This document shows positions 20,388 to 28,788 of a stretch of 64,000 bases of DNA, piece after piece. Source of the DNA: Exiguobacterium artemiae 255-15 (lineage in GTDB: Bacteria > Bacillota > Bacilli > Exiguobacteriales > Exiguobacteriaceae). The stretch spans positions 1,948,001 to 2,012,000 of the forward strand of contig NC_010556.1 of NCBI RefSeq assembly GCF_000019905.1, written 5' to 3'. A program made the translations under genes and the position numbers. The notes beneath the pieces were generated by a model. It made no database searches and was not told the origin of the DNA. It was given only the letters and a program-made list of their open reading frames with translations. The first letter of the stretch is position 1; each line of letters begins with the position of its first letter.

Positions 20388-20423
20388 GTTACAAGTATAA
20401 AACTGTAACACCTATAAAATCAA
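20388..20423 (-). promoter_or_regulatory. pdhA promoter with overlapping GTTACA-N10-TGTAAC dyad
   Basis: On the minus strand TTGATT (20418-20423) and TATACT (20394-20399) are 18 bp apart. A perfect inverted repeat GTTACA/TGTAAC with 10 bp between spans 20388-20409, covering the -10 box. A repressor bound there would block the promoter; which protein is unknown. The whole gap 20206-20582 holds this promoter, the pdhA leader, a hairpin AGACACGC/GCATGTCT near 20361-20378, and the def promoter. Confidence 0.6.
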
Positions 20424-20550
20424 AGAAAATGTTTTATTTTTTTTAGCGGATGTTCTTGTGAATGACATCACATATGAAGAACGCCTTTACTTCTGTACTA
20501 TTCATCAATTCACAACTGTGTTAGTTATTAATATTCCTCCTTTGATATGC

Positions 20551-20556
20551 TATAAT
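20551..20556 (+). promoter_or_regulatory. Extended -10 of def
   Basis: TATGCTATAAT: a perfect TATAAT with an upstream TGn. No good -35 is visible, as expected for an extended -10 promoter. Confidence 0.7.
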
Positions 20557-20582
20557 TTTTTTAGATGAAAGGGGTGCTGTTC

Positions 20583-21122
20583 ATGATTACCATGAATGAG
20601 ATCGTTCGGGAAGATGTCCCTTCGCTTCACGAACGTTCTGTCGACGTTACCTTCCCTCTCAGTGAGGAAGATAAGGAAACGATGCGTCTGATGATGGAAT
20701 ATCTCGCCAACAGTCAAGACGATGAATTAGCCGAAAAATATGATTTACGTAGCGGGATTGGACTGGCGGCTCCACAAATCGGAGTCAATAAACGAATGTT
20801 TGCCATTCGTCTGCAAGACGGGGACGACATTCTCGAGTTCGGGATTTATAATCCTAAAATCGTCAGTCATTCCGTTGAACAAACGTATCTTGCCGGCGGA
20901 GAAGGTTGTTTGTCCGTTGACCGGGAAGTCGAAGGTCATGTGCCGCGCTATATGCGTATTACCCTGTCTGGCATCGATCATAACGGAAATCCTGTAAAAT
21001 TAAGATTAAAAGGATTAAAGGCCGTCGTTTGCCAACATGAATATGATCATTTGGATGGGATCATGTTTTACGATCGAATCGATCCGAAAGAACCCTTCAA
21101 GGAGTATGGTTCGTCTCTCTAA
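20583..21122 (+). CDS. def: Peptide deformylase (type 2, YkrB-like)
   Basis: A 179-residue metalloenzyme that removes the formyl group from nascent proteins. The three motifs are GIGLAAPQIG, EGCLSVDR (metal Cys) and QHEYDHLDG (metal His pair and catalytic Glu). The insertion between motifs marks the Gram-positive type 2. ATG 20583 has AAAGGGGTG 6 nt upstream, whereas the upstream ATG 20565 has no site and lies almost on the -10. Position next to pdhA matches Bacillus ykrB. Confidence 0.95.
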   Translation: MITMNEIVREDVPSLHERSVDVTFPLSEEDKETMRLMMEYLANSQDDELAEKYDLRSGIGLAAPQIGVNKRMFAIRLQDGDDILEFGIYNPKIVSHSVEQTYLAGGEGCLSVDREVEGHVPRYMRITLSGIDHNGNPVKLRLKGLKAVVCQHEYDHLDGIMFYDRIDPKEPFKEYGSSL

Positions 21123-21138
21123 AATAAGAATGAAGTAA

Positions 21139-21177
21139 CAAAAAAGACATTTCCAGAATAAGGAAATGTCTTTTTTG
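21139..21177. terminator. Bidirectional terminator between def and rnjA
   Basis: AAAAAAGACATTTCC pairs with GGAAATGTCTTTTTT, serving the two convergent genes. Confidence 0.92.
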
Positions 21178-21178
21178 T

Positions 21179-22846
21179 TTATACTTCCATGATGATCGGC
21201 ATGATCATTGGATGACGTTGTGTTTTTTCAGTCAGGTACGGTGTCAATGTATCGTTGATGACTTGCTTGATATCCGTCCATTTTGTGTTTCGGTTCGCTA
21301 AAGATTGCTCAAGCGAACGTTTCAACAGACGTTCCGCATCCTTGATCAGGTTACCGGATTCACGCATGTACACGAATCCGCGCGAAATGATGTCCGGTCC
21401 TGAAACAAGACGATTCGTTTTAGAATCAAGTGTGACGACGACGACGACCAGTCCTTCTTCTGAAAGAATCCGTCTGTCACGCAGGACGATATTACCAATA
21501 TCTCCAATTCCTTTTCCATCTACATAGACGGCATTCGCTTGGATTTTACCCGTAATGGCGGCTGCATTGGCATCGAGTGCCAGAACTTCACCGTTGTCCA
21601 TGACGAAACAGTTTTCTTCCGGCACACCGGCATCCATCGCAAGTGACATGTGTTTTTTCAACATGCGGTACTCTCCGTGGATTGGCATGAAGTATTTAGG
21701 TTGCAAGAGACGGAGCATCAACAACTGTTCCTGTTGGCTGCCGTGACCTGATGTATGGATGTCATTCAATTTACCGTACATGACATCTGCACCGGCTTTA
21801 TACAATTGGTTAATCGTTTTCCCGACGGAAACAACGTTTCCTGGAATCGGAGAAGACGAGAAGATGACCAAATCATCCGGAATGATGGAAATCTGACGGT
21901 GTGTTCCGTTGGCGATCCGGCTAAGGGCTGCCATCGGCTCCCCTTGCGAACCTGTACAAAGAATCGTCAGTTCATTTGACTTGTACCGTTTCATCTCGTT
22001 CGGTTCAATGATTGTGCCCTTTGGTGCTTTGATGAAATCAAGCTCCTGACCAATCATCATGACTTTATCCATGCTCCGACCGAAGACGACGATTTTGCGT
22101 CCGGCTTCGACTGATGCATTGACGACTTGTTGCAAGCGATAGATGTTCGAGGCAAAAGTCGCGAAGATGATCCGCCCCTCTGCTTTACGGAAGATGTTTG
22201 AAATCGTATCTCCGACGACACGTTCACTCATCGTAAAGCCTTCAATCTCGGCATTCGTCGAGTCAGACAATAGACAGAGAACACCTTCCTTGCCGAGTTC
22301 CGCCATTTTTGTTAAATCAGCCGGTTCTCCGACGGGTGTAAAATCGAACTTAAAGTCGCCGGTATGGACGATGTTACCTTGTGGTGTCTTGACGACAACT
22401 CCGAACGAGTTTGGAATCGAGTGAGTCGTCCGGAAAAATGAAATACTCGTCTTCCGGAATTTGATGATTGAATCTTCATCAATTTCATGCAACTCGGCCG
22501 TCCGCAATAAACCGTGTTCTTCGAGTTTTACTTTAATGAGACCAAGTGCAATCTTTCCGGCATAAATCGGTAAGTTGACTTGTTTGAGTAAAAACGGCAA
22601 TCCCCCGATGTGGTCTTCGTGACCGTGAGTGATGAAGACACCTTTTACCTTGTCCTTGTTTTTGATCAAGTATGTGTAATCTGGAATGACATAGTCGATT
22701 CCAAGCAGTTCATCTTCAGGGAACATGACACCGGCATCGATGACGATGATCTCATCCTGAAATTGAACGACGTATGTGTTCTTCCCGATCTCTCCTAAGC
22801 CGCCGAGTGCGAAAACGGCTGCTTGATGGTTTTTAACGAACTTCAT
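21179..22846 (-). CDS. rnjA: Ribonuclease J1
   Basis: A 555-residue metallo-beta-lactamase/beta-CASP nuclease with 5'-to-3' exonuclease and endonuclease activity, central to mRNA decay and rRNA maturation. Zinc motifs [21 protein letters not shown] and the beta-CASP motif [10 protein letters not shown] are visible, with the C-terminal J-specific domain. The ATG overlaps the rpoY stop (ATGA), so the two are translationally coupled. Confidence 0.96.
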   Translation of the reverse strand: MKFVKNHQAAVFALGGLGEIGKNTYVVQFQDEIIVIDAGVMFPEDELLGIDYVIPDYTYLIKNKDKVKGVFITHGHEDHIGGLPFLLKQVNLPIYAGKIALGLIKVKLEEHGLLRTAELHEIDEDSIIKFRKTSISFFRTTHSIPNSFGVVVKTPQGNIVHTGDFKFDFTPVGEPADLTKMAELGKEGVLCLLSDSTNAEIEGFTMSERVVGDTISNIFRKAEGRIIFATFASNIYRLQQVVNASVEAGRKIVVFGRSMDKVMMIGQELDFIKAPKGTIIEPNEMKRYKSNELTILCTGSQGEPMAALSRIANGTHRQISIIPDDLVIFSSSPIPGNVVSVGKTINQLYKAGADVMYGKLNDIHTSGHGSQQEQLLMLRLLQPKYFMPIHGEYRMLKKHMSLAMDAGVPEENCFVMDNGEVLALDANAAAITGKIQANAVYVDGKGIGDIGNIVLRDRRILSEEGLVVVVVTLDSKTNRLVSGPDIISRGFVYMRESGNLIKDAERLLKRSLEQSLANRNTKWTDIKQVINDTLTPYLTEKTQRHPMIMPIIMEV

Positions 22847-23061
22847 GCGAACGTTTCAACCTTATAGTCTGGGCTTAGTTTTTCATATTCAAGGAATTCG
22901 CCGCTTAACTCACGGATGAATTCGACGTTAATTTCTTTGATGAGGTGGTCAATCGCTGTTCGCACTTCACGAATGTTCTCTCCCTCAACATACATCACTT
23001 CTGTCCGTTCCCGTACCGGGGCTTCTGAACGAAGCGGTTGATAAAATACTTTAAAAATCAT
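22843..23061 (-). CDS. rpoY: RNA polymerase epsilon subunit (YkzG)
   Basis: A 72-residue protein beginning [20 protein letters not shown], typical of RpoY/DUF1447, a small subunit of RNA polymerase in Bacillota. ATG 23061 has AAGGAG 9 nt upstream; the TTG at 23070 abuts it. Overlaps rnjA by 4 nt, the arrangement known in Bacillus. Confidence 0.93.
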   Translation of the reverse strand: MIFKVFYQPLRSEAPVRERTEVMYVEGENIREVRTAIDHLIKEINVEFIRELSGEFLEYEKLSPDYKVETFA

Positions 23062-23177
23062 GTTTAGCAACTCCTTATCAGTCCATTGTTTTTTGTCCTT
23101 AGATTAGTATACACGATATCCTACTATTTTTTCATCCTATTCCTAATCCAAGGTCGGCGTAAACGTTAACGCTGTGC

Positions 23178-23183
23178 TATAAT
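23178..23183 (+). promoter_or_regulatory. Extended -10 of ykrA
   Basis: TGTGCTATAAT: perfect -10 with TGn. No good -35. Confidence 0.65.
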
Positions 23184-23231
23184 TCCACATGTATCCGGCT
23201 GAACAGCCAATTAAAAAGAGAAGGTGAAACC

Positions 23232-24008
23232 ATGGCAAATCAGAAAGTCGTCTTTTTCGATATCGATGGAACCTTACTTCACGATGGTCATTTTGTTCCC
23301 GAGTCGACCAAACAGGCAATTAAACAATTACAAGCAAATGGTGTCTATGTAGCTATCGCAACCGGACGCGGTCCGGCGATGTTATCCGGTGTCCGCGAAT
23401 TACTCAATATCGATACGATCATTGGGTACAATGGTCAAATCGTCGTGCATCAGAACGAGGTCATTTACAGACGTCCGCAACCGATTGCAGATCTTAAGCA
23501 TTTGACAGAGCGGGCCCATAAAAATGGTCATACGCTTGTTTATCTAGGTGAAACACAGGGGTTTTCAACGAAACCGTCGGATCAGTTAGTCCAAGAGTCA
23601 CTTGGCGAACTGGATATTCCTTTACCGGCTTTTAATGACCAGGCGTTTACGACACATGATGTCTTCCAGACGCTTGTCTATTGTACTGCTGAAGAAGAAG
23701 CCGAGTACACTCAGAACTATCAGGCCTTCGACTTCATCCGCTGGCATCCGAACGCAATGGACGTCATTAATGTCGGTTCATCCAAAGCGGACGGCATCAA
23801 ACAATTTCTGAAGCTGACCAATATCCGGCGCGAAGATACGTTTGCTTTCGGAGATGCGTTAAATGATTTAGAAATGTTGCGTTATGTCGGAACCGGCATC
23901 GCGATGGGCAATGGTCTTGCAGAAACAAAAGCAGCCGCCGATTTCGTCACTAAACATATTCTCGAAGACGGCATCGAACACGGTCTCAAGGAATTTCAAC
24001 TCATTTAA
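23232..24008 (+). CDS. ykrA: Cof-type HAD hydrolase (YkrA)
   Basis: A 258-residue HAD phosphatase with a C2-type cap. Motif I VVFFDIDGTLLHDG, motif II IATGRG, motif III Lys near SKADGIKQF, motif IV FGDALNDLEML. Probably a sugar-phosphate or FMN phosphatase; the substrate is not readable. GAGAAGGTGA precedes the ATG. Position beside rpoY-rnjA matches Bacillus. Confidence 0.9.
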   Translation: MANQKVVFFDIDGTLLHDGHFVPESTKQAIKQLQANGVYVAIATGRGPAMLSGVRELLNIDTIIGYNGQIVVHQNEVIYRRPQPIADLKHLTERAHKNGHTLVYLGETQGFSTKPSDQLVQESLGELDIPLPAFNDQAFTTHDVFQTLVYCTAEEEAEYTQNYQAFDFIRWHPNAMDVINVGSSKADGIKQFLKLTNIRREDTFAFGDALNDLEMLRYVGTGIAMGNGLAETKAAADFVTKHILEDGIEHGLKEFQLI

Positions 24009-24013
24009 CTACT

Positions 24014-24047
24014 CAAAAGGCCGAGGAATCATTCCTCAGCCTTTTTT
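24014..24047. terminator. Bidirectional terminator between ykrA and ktrC
   Basis: AAAGGCCGAGGAAT pairs with ATTCCTCAGCCTTT (one mismatch), followed by T6 on the plus strand. Confidence 0.88.
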
Positions 24048-24051
24048 GATA

Positions 24052-24720
24052 TTAATTTTTCACTTTATGAATGGCGCGCTCCAAGCGGTCCAAGTCATCG
24101 TTTTCTCCAATGACGACGAGGTAATCCCCTTTTTCAATCAATTCATCCGCTTGTAAGGAAATCATGACGTTCTCGCCCCGCTTGATGGCAACAACGTTCG
24201 CACCGTACTTGCTTCGTAAATCCAGATCAATCAAAGTCTGGTTCGCCATCCGGTCACTGACTTTGATTTCGACAATCGAGAACTCTTGTGATAAATCGAG
24301 ATAATCTAAAATATTCGAACTCATCAATCCGTTGGCAATCCGGACCCCCATGTCCCGCTCGGGGTGGACGATGAAGTCCGCACCAATTTTACGCAACACT
24401 TTTTCATGGTAATCATTCGTCGCCTTGACCGTAATCGACTGGACACCCAGTTCTTTTAAAATTAAAGTCGTCAAAATCGATGCTTGGATGTTTTCCCCGA
24501 TCGCAACGATGACATGATCAAAATTACGGATTCCGAGACTCTTTAGAACGTTCTCATCCGTCGTATCTGCAATGACGGAATGCGTCGCAATCCCCATATA
24601 TTCATTCACACGTTCTTCATCCGAATCAATCGCCAAAACATCATATCCGTTTTTCGACAACTCTCGAACAATCGATCCCCCGAAACGCCCTAAACCGATT
24701 ACCGCAAACTCTCCATTCAT
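24052..24720 (-). CDS. ktrC: K+ uptake regulatory (RCK) subunit KtrC/KtrA
   Basis: A 222-residue protein with an N-terminal Rossmann RCK_N domain (FAVIGLGRFGGSIVREL, then LAIDSDEERV) and a C-terminal RCK_C domain (about 137-220). It gates a Ktr membrane channel in response to nucleotides such as ATP/ADP and c-di-AMP. No ktrB/ktrD gene is in the window. ATG 24720 has AAGGAGAG 6 nt upstream. Synteny with ykrA-rnjA favours the ktrC name. Confidence 0.9.
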   Translation of the reverse strand: MNGEFAVIGLGRFGGSIVRELSKNGYDVLAIDSDEERVNEYMGIATHSVIADTTDENVLKSLGIRNFDHVIVAIGENIQASILTTLILKELGVQSITVKATNDYHEKVLRKIGADFIVHPERDMGVRIANGLMSSNILDYLDLSQEFSIVEIKVSDRMANQTLIDLDLRSKYGANVVAIKRGENVMISLQADELIEKGDYLVVIGENDDLDRLERAIHKVKN

Positions 24721-24852
24721 GTTCAACTCTCCTTCACATTTCTGCTTCAGTAGTAGTGTACCCGATTCACTTCTAAATTACTATGAACGCTTTTACAATA
24801 CAGTTTTCGGTTCTCCCCACCTTAAAACGACCGACAAATCTAATCAAAAAAA

Positions 24853-25004
24853 GGGGTCGACTCCAAAAGAAATCATTTGATCTTTCACGCCATTTCCTGT
24901 AGGAGTCTCGTAAGTACGTGAGTTCTACATTAAACAAGAAAAGAGCGGCAGAATTGAATCTGCCGCCCTTTTCTTTGGAGAAACCGACTTTTGAGTCAGC
25001 CTCG
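24853..25004 (-). repeat. Structured interspersed repeat, copy 2 (long form)
   Basis: Same family as 14809-14915, in opposite orientation. Ends: GGGGTCGACTCCAAAAG (24853-24869) and, on the minus strand, CGAGGCTGACTCAAAAG (24988-25004). TAATCA occurs just outside both ends in inverted orientation, at 24841-24846 and near 25007-25012. Hairpin 2 reads GGGCGGCAGA/TCTGCCGCTC, and hairpin 1 GCTGAC/GTCGGT keeps pairing through G-U pairs. It starts 26 nt past the cydB stop, so the relation to the upstream gene is the same as in copy 1. Extra internal segments of about 29 and 20 nt. Confidence 0.75.
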
Positions 25005-25030
25005 AACTGATTACGTGATAGACGTTCTAC

Positions 25031-26053
25031 TTATTTTGCTTTTTTCCCGCTGACATAATCGTTGTCAAACAGGAACAACCGTAAAATCAAATACAGTGCA
25101 GGGATCAATAACATCAGTCCGAAGATGAAGACGACGACAAGTGCCGTAGCCATCGTTTCGTTAACGACCGCTTTATTGATATCGATGTACGGATAAAGAA
25201 TGTACGGAAGGTGTGTGTATCCGTATCCGAACCAGGCAACACCGTATTGCGCCATCACGGCGATGAAAGCAATCCCGTAGTTTTTCTTCAAGTAAACAAG
25301 TGTGACAGCAACGCAGAAGAATAGGAAACTTGCTGCGAACCACCACCAGTTGCCGTTTAAAATATTTTCATAATGCCACGCTGCCTGATTCTTCAGTCCG
25401 AAGAAGACTAATGCACAGACAACAATTGTCGGAATACTCCAGAACAATGCCCATTTCCGAATCAATGGTGTTGCATTCTCATCCTTTGCTTTATCCGCAT
25501 AGAACAACAGGAACATCGCGCTGATATAAAGAACCGATACGATGGCAAGCGCAACGACCGTCCAAGAATAAAAGTTCGTGAACAGCTTCGTCCCAAGGAA
25601 TTCGACTGTCTCATTTGTTTTCCGGATAAAACCGCCCTGACTGATTGTCAGTGTCGTCGACATCGCTGCCGGAATCAGCAATCCTGTCGCACCGTATAAG
25701 AACGTATAGAACATGCTGTCGTTCGAACCATAGTTGGCAAATGCGTAAAAGCTACCGCGAATTGCAATCAATACCAACACGATCGAAGCCGGAACAAGTA
25801 AAGCTGTTCCGTAATAATATGCCGTATCCGGAAAGAATCCGACAAGTCCGACGAAGAAGAAGACGAAGAAGACGTTCGTCACTTCCCAGACCGGAGAAAG
25901 ATAACGGAGAATCAAACGGTTCGTCAGATGATCCCGTTTCGTATATTTTGAATAAAACGCGTAAAAACCGGCACCGAAGTCAATTGAGGCAACGATGAGA
26001 TATCCATAAAGGAACGTCCAAAGTACGGTTATTCCAAGTGTTTGAATGTCCAA
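25031..26053 (-). CDS. cydB: Cytochrome bd quinol oxidase subunit II
   Basis: A 340-residue membrane protein with about eight or nine helices. The start LGITVLWTFLYGYLIVASID and FGAGFYAFYSK fit CydB-type subunits. It starts 12 nt after cydA and completes the oxidase. No cydCD assembly genes follow; a structured repeat lies downstream instead. Confidence 0.92.
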   Translation of the reverse strand: MDIQTLGITVLWTFLYGYLIVASIDFGAGFYAFYSKYTKRDHLTNRLILRYLSPVWEVTNVFFVFFFVGLVGFFPDTAYYYGTALLVPASIVLVLIAIRGSFYAFANYGSNDSMFYTFLYGATGLLIPAAMSTTLTISQGGFIRKTNETVEFLGTKLFTNFYSWTVVALAIVSVLYISAMFLLFYADKAKDENATPLIRKWALFWSIPTIVVCALVFFGLKNQAAWHYENILNGNWWWFAASFLFFCVAVTLVYLKKNYGIAFIAVMAQYGVAWFGYGYTHLPYILYPYIDINKAVVNETMATALVVVFIFGLMLLIPALYLILRLFLFDNDYVSGKKAK

Positions 26054-26065
26054 CTCGTTCCCTCC

Positions 26066-27454
26066 TTATTTGTTGTCGTCCGCAAACATCGCTTCACCAC
26101 GTGTGTGATGATCGTCCGCGAGTTCTTTGCCGACTGGATTATTTTTAAACATCCGGAGCAAGACGACTGTACAAATCGTTCCGAGCAACAGATAAAGTAA
26201 ACTGAATAAAATCAACATCGGTCCGACAGCCGTCGAAGTCGTCGCTGCATCAGCCGTTCTCATAATACCATAGAGCGTCCAAGGCTGACGTCCGATTTCC
26301 GCATACATCCATCCTGCTTCGATCGAGACGATGGCAAGCGGTCCACCGATGAAAATACCGCGCAGTAACCATTTGTTGTACGGGTTCAACTTTTTGAGTC
26401 GGAATGCCAAGATGAACAAGGCTGAGATGGCAGCCAGGTACATGCCAATCGATACCATGATATCGAAGAAATAGTGGACAAACAGAGGTGCCTGATCTTC
26501 TTTGGCGAATTCATTCAAACCGATGACCTCTGTATCCGGTGCTCCCCCTGCGAGAATGGATAAAGCATACGGAATCTTGACAGCACCTTTAATTTCATAG
26601 CTGCCGTCCGCCTGTTCATCCAAAATACCACCGAAAATCAATTCGGCTTCGTTTGTCGTTTCAAAATGCCATTCTGCCGCTGCGAGTTTTTCAGGTTGGT
26701 ATTTCGCCAGGTATTTCCCGGAGAAATCACCGACCAATGCTGTCGAGAAGGCAAAGATTAAGCCGGCCATGACGGTTAAGCGAAGTGCTTTTTTGTGATA
26801 AGCCGTTTCTGCCGCCGACAAAGTTTTCTTGCGCAACAGATGAAACGCTGCGATTGCTGCCAAGATGAAGGCAACCGTCAAGTAAGCGGATACGATGACG
26901 TGCGTTGCTTTCGTTGGTGTCGCCGTGTTGAACATCGCTTTCAACGGTTCGATTTGCGTCAACGTTCCGTTAACGATTTTGAATCCTTCCGGCGAGTTCA
27001 TGAATGAGTTGACCGTCGTGATGAAGAAAGCAGATAATGTCGCCCCGATGACGACGGGAATCCCGATTAACCAGTGTAACCATGGATTTTTAAACCGGTC
27101 CCATGTGTAGAGATAAATACCGAGGAAAATCGCTTCAAAGAAGAAGGCGAAAGTTTCCATGAACAACGGTAAGGCAATCGTTTGACCGGCTACTTGCATC
27201 AAGGAAGGCCATAAGAGCGACAATTGTAGACCAATCGCTGTTCCTGTTACGACACCTACCGCTACAGTTACGATATAACCGCGCGTCCAGCGACGTGCCA
27301 AAAGAATATAGTCTGAATCTTTTCGTTTAATACCGATGTACTCAGCTGCGAGTACCATCAATGGAACCCCTACCCCAATCGTCGCAAAGATGATGTGGAA
27401 TGCTAATGTGAGCCCTGTCAATAATCGACTGAGCATGACTGGATCATTGAACAT
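26066..27454 (-). CDS. cydA: Cytochrome bd quinol oxidase subunit I
   Basis: A 462-residue membrane subunit that oxidises quinol and reduces O2 to water at high affinity. The N-terminal AFHIIFATIGVGVPL carries the heme b595/d-side His, and METFAFFFEAIFLGIYLYTWDR the conserved Glu pair. Short Q-loop. The sequence looks closer to the YthA/CIO-like branch than to classical CydA, so the heme content could differ. Two Rex/Fnr-like dyads lie upstream. The start is preceded by GAGGGGGCT. Confidence 0.92.
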   Translation of the reverse strand: MFNDPVMLSRLLTGLTLAFHIIFATIGVGVPLMVLAAEYIGIKRKDSDYILLARRWTRGYIVTVAVGVVTGTAIGLQLSLLWPSLMQVAGQTIALPLFMETFAFFFEAIFLGIYLYTWDRFKNPWLHWLIGIPVVIGATLSAFFITTVNSFMNSPEGFKIVNGTLTQIEPLKAMFNTATPTKATHVIVSAYLTVAFILAAIAAFHLLRKKTLSAAETAYHKKALRLTVMAGLIFAFSTALVGDFSGKYLAKYQPEKLAAAEWHFETTNEAELIFGGILDEQADGSYEIKGAVKIPYALSILAGGAPDTEVIGLNEFAKEDQAPLFVHYFFDIMVSIGMYLAAISALFILAFRLKKLNPYNKWLLRGIFIGGPLAIVSIEAGWMYAEIGRQPWTLYGIMRTADAATTSTAVGPMLILFSLLYLLLGTICTVVLLRMFKNNPVGKELADDHHTRGEAMFADDNK

Positions 27455-27505
27455 GTGTATAGCCCCCTCTTTCTAGACGTACTTCTATATATTGTTTATA
27501 TCCGT

Positions 27506-27534
27506 ATCATAGAGAACATAATCATTTGTGTCTG
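27506..27534 (-). promoter_or_regulatory. Putative cydA promoter
   Basis: On the minus strand TATGAT (27506-27511) follows CAGACA (27529-27534) with a 17-bp spacer. The weak -35 suggests activation. The transcription start would be near 27499. Confidence 0.45.
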
Positions 27535-27548
27535 TTTTAAATGTTTGA

Positions 27549-27566
27549 TGTAACAAATTGTTCACA
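27549..27566 (-). promoter_or_regulatory. Second dyad upstream of cydA
   Basis: TGTGAACAATTTGTTACA, an imperfect dyad with Rex/Fnr-like ends. Its centre is 23 bp from the stronger dyad, about two helical turns. Confidence 0.45.
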
Positions 27567-27571
27567 TATAC

Positions 27572-27589
27572 TCGTGATTTATTTCACAA
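27572..27589 (-). promoter_or_regulatory. Rex- or Fnr-type operator upstream of cydA
   Basis: TTGTGAAATAAATCACGA on the minus strand. It matches the Rex pattern TTGTGAA-N4-TTCACAA in 12 of 14 defined positions and also the Fnr half-site pattern TGTGA-N6-TCACA in 9 of 10. Both regulators control bd oxidases in Bacillota according to redox or oxygen state. Confidence 0.65.
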
Positions 27590-27613
27590 AACGTTCGAAA
27601 ACTGTTCTCTTCT

Positions 27614-27656
27614 ATAAAATGAAAGCCCTTTATCCATTTTTTCATGAATAAAGAGC
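27614..27656 (-). terminator. Terminator after dapL
   Basis: On the minus strand GCTCTTTATTCAT pairs with ATGGATAAAGGGC (mismatches and G-T pairs), followed by TTTCATTTT. Confidence 0.7.
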
Positions 27657-27675
27657 CGATTGTCACGTCTTTTAT

Positions 27676-28788
27676 TTAGACGTATTCGCGGAAATAATGA
27701 TCCAGTAAATTGATGACGAAGGGGATGGCTTCTTCGTCCGGATTCAAGGTCGGTTGATGTAATCCGGATGTTGCATTATTCACCCCGAGCCAAAACATCA
27801 TGCCGGGAATTTCTTTTAACATGAAACCAAAATCTTCTCCCGTCATGGCAGCATCACACTCAATGTAATTCGCATTCATTTTGACGAAGGATGAGAATTT
27901 ATCAACGACGCGTTGATCGTTGACGACTTCATAATACCGATTTCCGAACTGCAGATCGATTTTGACGCCGAATGAAGCTTCGATGCCGCGGATGATATCC
28001 CGGACACGTTGCTCTAACTTTTCCATATCTGTTCCGTTAAGCGCCCGCATCGTTCCGTCGAGTAACGCCCGACCGGCAATGACATTCTCCCGAATTCCTG
28101 CATCTACTTTCCCGATCGTGATGACACTGCAGTTCATTGGATTGATCGAGCGGCTGACAATCGTCTGCAGCTGCATGATTAACGCTGCCTGCGCAACGAC
28201 TGTATCAATCGTCAAATGGGGGAACGCAGCATGACCGCTCTGTCCATAAATCGTGATATGAACTTCCCGTGCACTCGCAAACAAGACACCCGGACGGCTG
28301 GCAATCGTTCCGACCGGATACTCCGGTGCGACATGCAGACCATACATCTCACTCGGACGATATTTTTCAAACAGCGGACTTTTAATCATCGGTTCTGCCC
28401 CACCCGGACCTTCTTCAGCTGGTTGGAACAGGAAAACGACATCATCCATGACCGGCAGTTCAACGATTCGGCGTAACAGACCGAGGGCAATTGATGCATG
28501 CACATCATGGCCGCAGGCGTGCATGAACCCCGGATGCTCGGAACAAAATGGCAGTCCCGTTGCTTCTTCAATCGGTAATCCGTCGATATCCGCCCGGTAT
28601 CCAATCGTCCGATTTCCGGTTAATCCTTTCACACGGACAAATACTCCTGTTTCGAATGTATCGTAACTGACCCGATCTTCCGGGTATGATCGGATTTGAT
28701 CAAGGATAAATGCTTGCGTTTTAAACTCCTTAAAACCAGGTTCCGGTATTTTATGAAGTTCTCGGCGCATTTCAATTGCGTATTCCAT
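27676..28788 (-). CDS. dapL: N-acetyldiaminopimelate deacetylase (M20 family)
   Basis: A 370-residue M20D amidohydrolase. Metal motifs MHACGHDVH, QPAEEGPGGAEPM, LHVAPEYPVGTIA and AMTGEDFGFML closely follow Bacillus YkuR. It removes the acetyl group of N-acetyl-LL-diaminopimelate in lysine and peptidoglycan precursor synthesis. The usual partner dapH is not in the window. ATG 28788 has GGAGG 11 nt upstream and overlaps the 3' end of ccpC by 17 nt, so the two are co-transcribed. Confidence 0.9.
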   Translation of the reverse strand: MEYAIEMRRELHKIPEPGFKEFKTQAFILDQIRSYPEDRVSYDTFETGVFVRVKGLTGNRTIGYRADIDGLPIEEATGLPFCSEHPGFMHACGHDVHASIALGLLRRIVELPVMDDVVFLFQPAEEGPGGAEPMIKSPLFEKYRPSEMYGLHVAPEYPVGTIASRPGVLFASAREVHITIYGQSGHAAFPHLTIDTVVAQAALIMQLQTIVSRSINPMNCSVITIGKVDAGIRENVIAGRALLDGTMRALNGTDMEKLEQRVRDIIRGIEASFGVKIDLQFGNRYYEVVNDQRVVDKFSSFVKMNANYIECDAAMTGEDFGFMLKEIPGMMFWLGVNNATSGLHQPTLNPDEEAIPFVINLLDHYFREYV

